Source: Adiantum capillus-veneris
Lineage: Eukaryota > Streptophyta > Polypodiopsida > Polypodiales > Pteridaceae
Direction: 5' to 3'
DNA: 64,000 bases
Assembly (NCBI GenBank): GCA_014529385.2
Contig: CM043944.1
Span: forward strand, 54,226,268-54,290,267
The position numbers were made by a program, and so were the translations under genes. Positions 57,100 to 64,000 of the stretch are shown here, piece by piece; positions within the stretch are counted from its first letter, which is position 1; every line of letters starts with the position of its first letter. A model generated the notes under the pieces. It ran no database searches. It was not told the origin of the DNA and was given only the letters and a program-made list of their open reading frames with translations.

Positions 57100-59566
57100 A
57101 TGTTTGGTCTTATTCTGAGAAACTCAACTAACATTATTGTACAAGTGACTGGGGTAGATAGAATATCTACTAGCCCCTTTGAATCGATGGCCTTGTTAGG
57201 AGACAGTCTCTGTGATGGGACTGCAACCACATCTGACTTGGTCACGTACTCTCCCATGTAGGACGGTAGTGTTCTTAGCGAATGGGGTTGACTATCCATA
57301 GATTGTACAGATCCTTTGTCGCCCCAACACGATTGCACGTCTAGATTCATTTGAGATCCAGTCTCAAATTCATCTATTGGTGGTAGAAACACTCGTTCAT
57401 CAGCAGCCTTGTCTACTCGTCTTCTTAGGTCATCGGCTTCATTGGCCTCTCTGACTTGTTTCCACAATTCATCAAGACCATCTATCTCTTTAAAATCCTC
57501 AGGTATAGCTTGGTGAAATTCCTCGAAAGAGTTATCCGTGGTATTCAGTACTATCCTTGGTTCTAATGCTGGGTCTTTGAGGTTTGGTCTGTGCTTATGA
57601 CTAGAATCTGGCTCTTTTAGTTCCTGGTTTGGTGGGATTACTTGTGTAGGAATGACATGGATCACATCCTCAGGTTTTGCAACTGGTGGTTCTAGTAAAG
57701 CTTGGGCTGTTTGAATCATTTTCTTGCACATTTCAAACCTTTGCTTTTCTAGTTCCGTATAAGGATATGTCATCCACCTGTGTTCTTGGGTTTGGTTGTT
57801 TTTGAGCCTCATATAAAAAGCTTTCAAGAGGGCATCTAATGTCTCATTAACCTTCTCTAGCAACACAGATCCTCCTGAACTAGCACTTCTCGGTTTCTCA
57901 TCCGTGGATGGTTCTTCTAGAGGTTTAACCATCTGTGTAAAAGAAGATGCCTCCTTTTCCTCATGTTGTTTTATCTTCTCCTCAGCTTCGGTAAGCTTCT
58001 CAGCTAGGGATTTTTGCTCTCGTTTCCTGCGTGCTTTCATCCTAGTCTTTCTAGCTTTCCAACTATTTCGTTTGCTCTTGGTTTTTTGACTTTGTGCGTC
58101 TGTCTTTGGTCCATCATTTGTCTTTGGACTCGTGTCACTTTCCGTGTTCTTTGTCTCTGGATTCTCATCAGCTTTCTTTTGAGCTTGTGCTCTCATAACC
58201 ACTTGAAATGGTACAACATTTTCATTTTCTGAGCTACTTGGGAGCTGAACAATCCCTGATACATTTGTCCTGATTTTCCTGATTTGATTTGGTTTTTTCA
58301 GGCAATCGGGGATCAAGTGAGTGATGCCACACTCAAGACAATAGGCATTTACTTCAGTGATCTCCGTATGAGGACATTGTTTGACCAAGTGGTTGTACGA
58401 TTTTTGTGACAATCTGTCTCTGGTTGAGGAGATTCTTTTAGCATTTCCTCTTGGCTATAAGCAAGCTTTGACCTAGATAAGCCGCTATTTGCAATGAATC
58501 GCAACATCCTTTCTTCCATTTCATACCTTCTTTCTTTCGATTGAAACACAGGAGGTGGAGGTTGTACCGGCCTCACCACTCCATGTGTTTCTCTCACATT
58601 TTGTTTCTCCGAAGGGTAGTACTCGCTTTGGTTGCTATACCACATTGTAGCTGGTACTGGCATTGGTTTATTTGATGCTTCCATCATTGGCATGTATCTA
58701 ATGTCTACCGGAATTCTAGCACCTGGCAGCGGAGGTTGTTGTCCTAAGACAAGCTGTGGCCTTAAAACTCCTACTGGTCTTGGCGCATTCCCCGTAATGT
58801 ATCTAGGTGGAGTAGGTGCTTCTCGAACAGGTTGTACATACCTCTCCCTAGCATTTTCCATGCTATAATAGCACTCTTCCCCCGAATGGTTCGTCCATTT
58901 TCTCTCAATTTCACACCACTTCGGCTCTCCCGAATCAGACCTTACAAGAGGAATCAACCTCTTGACTAAGTCGTCGATAAGTTTTTCTTGATCAATAGGT
59001 GCCGTTGGCTTGGCAATGGACTCACTTATCTCTGAAACACTGTGCTGAGAGGATGTGTCATCTTCTTGAATCTTTAAGTCCGTTTCTTTGTATGCCTCAC
59101 AGTTATCCACTAGATAAAGAGCTTCTTTGATCAACTCGTTTATCGTCATTCTCCTTATCATATGCAGATCCTTCTGAAGGCCCGCATGTCTCATTCCCTG
59201 CATAAAGAACAACATCAGTCGTGCTTGCGTAGGTAATTCCGCTCTCGGACAGAGCTTAACATATCTCTTGAGCCGTAAAGATGCTTTGCGTACTGATCCA
59301 TTCTCTTTCTGTTCGAATCTATGGATTTGTTTGTATTCTCGTGCATACTTGTCGATAACTATAGATCTCCATTGACAGCCGACTCCGTATGTGTAGACAT
59401 ATAAGAGCTTGTAATCCGTTATCTCTTCTAGGTATGGATCTGAGCACCTATAAAGATTGACCTCATTGTCATCAATGTATCTATATAGTTCTTCACTCTC
59501 ATGACCAATCATCCAAACTCTCTCAACAAGATGGGTCTTTATCAATTGCAAGTTTGGAAGATCCAT
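57084..59566 (-). pseudogene. Family A gag, copy 2
   Basis: Best start is the ATG at 59566 (MDLPNLQLIKTHL). It reads ERVWMIGHESEELYRYID, KRYVKLCPRAELPTQARLM, proline-rich linkers and knuckle-like CLECGITHLIPDC (C-X2-C-X3-H-X4-C, one residue shorter than the usual CCHC). A lysine-rich region and an ERQRFE-like helical part follow. A one-base deletion near 58395 shifts the frame; otherwise about 830 codons are open. It lacks copy 1's 37-bp deletion and TAG. Confidence 0.82.
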
Positions 59567-60498
59567 TGTGGAAGGATATTCCTCTATCGTCGGGATCTCC
59601 AAGCTTGTGTAAGCTGCGTTTCAATCTAGGGTAGACATGATTTCTGGGCTTAAGAGCTTTTTCTTGGTTCAAGTAGACTTAGTCCATTGTGTTCAAGTTC
59701 TTTGGTTAGGGAAAAGTCGAAACTATGTCCAAAACCGCAACCGTTTCGTCACAATTCTCGCAAATTGTCGCTTTCAGACACCCCTGACTTCCGGATGAAT
59801 TTTGAGGCCTTAAACGATGTTTTTTCCAAAATTGAACTTAAGGATTGCCATAGGCATGCATTTAATTCATGTTTTGCTCTAAGATCTGTAGAGTCGCTCT
59901 CACGCTACGTTTTGATATAAAAACTTTTCCGATCCGATACCATTTGTGAAAGTTATGGCCAAAACAGTGAAATGTAGTTTAGACTGGTCAAAATGAGTCC
60001 AAATTCAATTTTGAAAAAAGATTTGGGATCTCTGTGACACTGTGAACACTCCTGTATGGTCAAAAGTACAGTTGGGCCCTAAAACTGGCCTAGAGACATC
60101 CTACACGTAGTATGTCTATATGCTCAAAATTTAACAAAATTTGGTCTAGATACTCCCCTTAAGTACAACAACACAGTGGTATGATTAGAATTTCATTTGG
60201 ACCTAAAAATGGCCTCGAGACATCCTACGCGTAGTATGTCTTTTTGCTCAGAATGACTTGAAATTTTCACCCAACCTCTCCTTGATGTGCTGATCACAGT
60301 GGTGTGCTCATAGGTTGGTTTGGAGTCATAAATCAAGTTGGAGACATCCTACACGTAGGATGTCTAACTGCTCAGATTTTGTCCAAACTTGCACTATAGC
60401 TTCCCCTTGATGTGCTAAACTCACAGCTATTTTTACTTTTTGATTCTGACACCTATAGGTTGGTCAAATGATCAAGAATCTGTTCCAGAAGCTTGATT

Positions 60499-61030
60499 AA
60501 GGCAAGCATGTATCTCTTCTTAGAAGGCTCCCTCTATCAAAGAGGGAAGGATCAAGTGTGCAGAAGAGTACCAACTATTGAGGAAATTCCAGCCATTCTA
60601 AAAGGTTTGCACAAAGAAGCATGTGATGTTCATTTTGCCCAAGAATTAACTGTGAAGAAGATTTTGCTTGCGGGGTATGTTTGGCCAAGCTTGCATGTGG
60701 ATGTTCAACATTGGTGTAAAAGCTATCACAATTGTCAGATAAATGGAAATAGAAGGTTGGTGCATGGCCCGAGGCAAATAGTGATTGCAAATGGACCCTT
60801 TGAAAAGTGGGGCATTGATGCCATGGGTCCTCTGCCTAGGACAAAAAATGGTAAACTCTACATTCTAGTGGCTGTAGACTATATGACTAGGTGGGTGAAA
60901 GCTCAAAGTGTGGCAAGAGTGAATGAGAGGACAGTTAGCAAGTTTGTGTACAATCACATTTGTTGCAGATTTGGCACACCTTTGGAGATTGTTTCTGATA
61001 ATGGTCCAGGGTTTAGGAAGGGCTTGCTTC
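60499..61030 (+). pseudogene. Captured gypsy integrase fragment
   Basis: A plus-strand open frame through the whole 532-bp insert. It reads LEGSLYQRGKDQVCRRVPT, a zinc module (LHKEACDVHF, WCKSYHNC, where one cysteine is tyrosine), FEKWGIDAMGPLPRTKNGK with the first catalytic aspartate, ICCRFGTPLEIVSDNGPGF with the second, and then stops at the insert end, before the glutamate. It is related to but distinct from element C integrase. Copy 1 has seven bases (TCTGTTA, about 12591-12597) in its place. The frame runs on to TAG at 61080 by chance. Confidence 0.85.
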
Positions 61031-62553
61031 TGATGAATTCCCAAGTCAAATCAACTCCAAATTGGACTAAATTTGTCTAGGATGCTTGCCTAAGGCTATA
61101 CAATAGCATGGTATGGTCACAATAGAATTTTGGTTTCAGAATTATGGAGTAGACATCCTACGCGTAGGATGTCTTTTTGCTCAGAATGAACCCAAATTTG
61201 AACCACAGACTCTCCTTAAGGTGCTAATCACTGTGGTATGCTCAGAATTTTGTTTAGAGTCCAAAATCTCACAGAAGACATCCTACACGTAGGATGTCTT
61301 TTTGGCCTGTTTGACCCCAGACTTGTCCCACAGCTTCCCCTTGATGTCAGTAACCCAGTGGTATGCTTAGATTTTGGTTTGGATTTCAAATGTCCCAATT
61401 TTTAGCTGTTCTTGCCTTTTTCAACCAAAAGTGCTAAAGTCCGCTTTGAACCCAATTTTCTCACCCAAATGAGATGAAATTTATAACATGCACTCAATAC
61501 AACATTTAGAACATGCCTTTGGAGTCATCCTATGGTTTGGTCTCAAAATTAGGCCTTGGACACAATTTGGGTAGGATGTCTGGAAATTCTCGTCTTTTGG
61601 CTTTGATCTGTCAAAATTTGGTCAAATTTCCACTTTCTAGGTGAAAATAGGGTAAAACCTACCTTCTAAACACACTGGTAACCTTAGATTTTCAAAATTT
61701 CCACCAGATCACCCTGTAGACATCCTACGCGTAGGATGTCTACTGCTGATTTTTTGAGACTGAAGTGTCCCTTATGCTTCCTTATGCTCTTAGCAAGTGC
61801 AAGTATGCTTCACAATTGCAAAAACATACAAAAATCACTCAAATTAAGCCTTTTTTGAAATTTTACGTTTTCTGACTCCACCTTTGGCTTTTGGTCAACA
61901 AAAATAGGGAAAAACATCCAAGTCAATATGTTACTAGGGTAAAACCTACCCTTTGAACCCACTGGTGCAGTCAGAATTTTCAAATTTGGTCTCCAGAACC
62001 CCCTTGAGACATCCTACGCGTAGGATGTCTATGTTTATAGAATTGCAGGTTTTCTTCACAGAACCCTTGCAAATGCTCTTTTATATGCACAACATCAGTC
62101 AGTCAGACAAAAATGTCCACAAAAACTTGTTTAATGCATTTTTACCCTCAAAAGCACACTTTTTCGTGATTTCAAATGCAATCAAGCACTTTAGCAAATA
62201 ATTCAGTGATGAATAGCTCTAGATCAGAATCGGATCACTTACCTAAAGCTACTCCTACAAATCATATAGGGTTTTGCATCTATGAGTAGAAAAACGCTTC
62301 ACTGCCACACACGGACTAGTAAACGCTTTTATCACCTCACAAATTACTCAACCACCAACAACTACTTTAATCCACAGATCCTAACTAAACCTGTCTAGTC
62401 ACAGACCCTCGGCAAGACACACGCTTCCTGGCTATCCACTTGATCGCGGAATATCCTCTTTCGGATCCACTTAAGAAAAACGCTTTCTTTAGCCGAAACT
62501 AAATCAAGCAACCATCACACGAGTGTTAGTAGGAAACCTACTTAGGTCCTTGT

Positions 62554-62572
62554 GTCCCCGGCAGCGGCGCCA
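62554..62572 (-). other. Family A primer-binding site, copy 2
   Basis: TGGCGCCGCTGCCGGGGAC on the minus strand, one base different from copy 1 (GTTGCC to GCTGCC). Confidence 0.88.
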
Positions 62573-62573
62573 A

Positions 62574-64000
62574 TGTTGGACGGGAAGCGACTCACACACC
62601 CATGAAGTGCATGCAAACACTACCTAGATCAACATAATGTCAATCGAGGACACAGATGACACGATAGGCACACAGAGGAAATCTCTTAACCTCGTGAGGC
62701 TGAGACCATCCTACACATACAGCACTCAGGAAGGCCAACTAAACCACAATCAAGAACCTCACTGCTCTCAACTACACCACCTAGCCACATACACACATAC
62801 GAAAGGTAACTCACCTAATCATGCCAGATTCCTACGAAACTTAAGGAACACCATCCCCTCACTAGGATACACCTGTCCCTAAGCTTCTACACTCAAAATC
62901 CTCACTCGAAACCTATCTGCAGAAAACGCGTAGGATGACAGAGCTGAAATTTGAAAGTGTCCGAAACTGAAATTTATGAGTACCTATGAGTAACTTAAGT
63001 CACCACGATTCTATAGGCTACTAGCACGCAGAAAATAGACATCGTTTGATACACTTACGGCCACAAATAGCTCGTAGATGCGTCGGCGTGTGCACTTCGT
63101 CTCGCGTGGAATGCTTGGCATTGTCCCGTAGCTCTCGTCGAGCCTACAACAATGGTGCAGTCGAATCTCCAATGCGTTGAGCGAGCTGGGCGTAGCGAGA
63201 GGATGAAGCTCATGCTCACTCTCTTTCTCTCTCACACAGAGTAGACGGCAGCGCTAAAGTTTGATTATGAAAAGTCCTTTTACAAAATGACCTAGGTACC
63301 TTATATACTAAGGCTACCTTAGGTTTAACCAAAAATGGGATTGAAAGGGTCAAATAGATTTGTATTCACAATCTGGAAGTGCCATTGCACCCCGGCTTCC
63401 GAAACTGGAATAACTACTCATTACAAATGACGTTTATATCTATAATCCGCAGCATTTCATAACTCGCAAAAGATAAAACTTTGGTACGAAACTTGAGTTA
63501 TGTTGTGTTGTTGACCCAACGATCAACAGAGCTCTCGCTCTTCGCAGCCGCTTCACGAGGATTTGCCTTCCCTGCCATGCTTCCATCCTCAAGCGCACGA
63601 AGTGTATCTCTTTTTCTCTCGTTCTCCTCCCCTTTTTTCCAAGGCAAAAGGGCAAACCTCCTTCTTGGAAAAAAAACCCTGCTCAGCTTCCCTCTTTTCC
63701 TTTTTTCTTTCTCAATCAAACTTTTCTCTACCAATAGCGCCGGCGCTATTGCCTTTTGTAGCTTCCCTTAGTTTTTTTTTTTAACCTTCTTTTGTGGCCC
63801 TTAGTTTTGAAGCTCAACCTTCCTTTTTTCAACTCCAGCCAACCCTTGCCTTTTTCATTTACAAAACAAAGGGATCTCCAACATTTGACTCACGTGCCGT
63901 CGGTGCCACGTGTTCGGGTTCGCCTAACACTCCTCTCGTCAAGTTTCCTTCTGCCAACTTCACACCTGGAGAAAATTTTCACATTCAAAATATTTTCCAT
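62574..64000 (-). repeat. Family A LTR, copy 2 (partial)
   Basis: TGTTGGACGGG onward, colinear with 14142-15567, including the passage at 63526 into the U3 block shared with 18843-20019. TATATAAG (minus strand) is at 63300-63307. The window ends inside the LTR. Confidence 0.88.

Larger units (their letters stand above)
59567..62572 (-). repeat. Family A leader with palindrome array, copy 2
   Basis: Seven palindromes in the same order as copy 1: 60094-60117, 60218-60241, 60342-60365, 61151-61174, 61276-61299, 61718-61741 and 62007-62030. The fourth, sixth and seventh are perfect. The central CGCG is CACG in the first, third and fifth. A foreign 532-bp piece lies between the third and fourth. 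Confidence 0.85.
55188..64000 (-). mobile_element. Family A LTR element, copy 2 (runs off the window)
   Basis: Minus-strand element: LTR (62574 to beyond 64000), tRNA-Asp PBS, leader with palindromes, gag, protease and W-P-K tail. It aligns with copy 1 over 56303-57341 and 57338-64000, apart from element C in copy 1 and a 532-bp insert here. No RT, RNase H or integrase of its own is seen. The left limit is uncertain because copy 1 is cut at the window edge. Confidence 0.85.

Noticed and set aside
60493-61080. Integrase fragment as part of family A pol
   Set aside because: It is on the opposite strand, absent from copy 1, and bounded by precise joins, so it is an inserted piece.

Overview
This window is nuclear DNA from a land plant with a retrotransposon-rich genome. 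The basis is plant-type Ty3/gypsy and Ty1/copia polyproteins, plant primer-binding sites, very long LTRs and (AG)n/(TG)n microsatellites. I cannot resolve the plant lineage. I see no host gene: every recognisable protein segment belongs to a transposable element, and nearly all are broken.

Layout. Positions 1-1039 and 9422-16261 are one minus-strand LTR element (family A, copy 1). It is split by a nearly complete plus-strand Ty3/gypsy element C (1040-9421). A second, longer piece of family A (copy 2) fills 55188-64000 and runs off the window. Family A has a tRNA-Asp-type primer-binding site, a 2.5-3 kb leader before gag, a gag and retropepsin, and then a tail rich in W-[IV]-P-K motifs. The leader carries seven copies of a 24-bp dyad-symmetric motif.

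Positions 16262-22635 hold a minus-strand chain. In element orientation it reads gypsy pol (B), one LTR (18277-20019), a gag plus 392-codon ORF with no pol (B'), and then the family A LTR (14142-16261). The two LTRs share about 1.17 kb of U3 but have different downstream halves and different primer-binding sites. A 288-bp MITE-like element sits in B's RNase H.

B's reverse transcriptase is split by G (22636-38402, TSD TATTC), a gag-only element with LTRs of about 3.4 and 4.15 kb. G's 5' LTR was in turn hit by a copia element F (25413-31010). Part of F's pol has been replaced by the LTR and gag of another gypsy element D (26166-28190).

The end of G, the B reverse transcriptase fragment and a degenerate coiled-coil ORF (H) were then tandemly duplicated as two 4.8-kb units (37132-41920 and 41921-46720). 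From 46721 to 55187 there is mostly unclassified, microsatellite-rich DNA with a gag-like relic (50477-51245), two short hairpin repeats, and the LTR end, PBS and leader of a further element E.

The most unusual signals are the palindrome array in family A's leader, a 532-bp integrase fragment captured inside that array in copy 2, the LTRs with shared U3 but different PBS, and the B' ORF with a hydrophobic segment just before an LTR.
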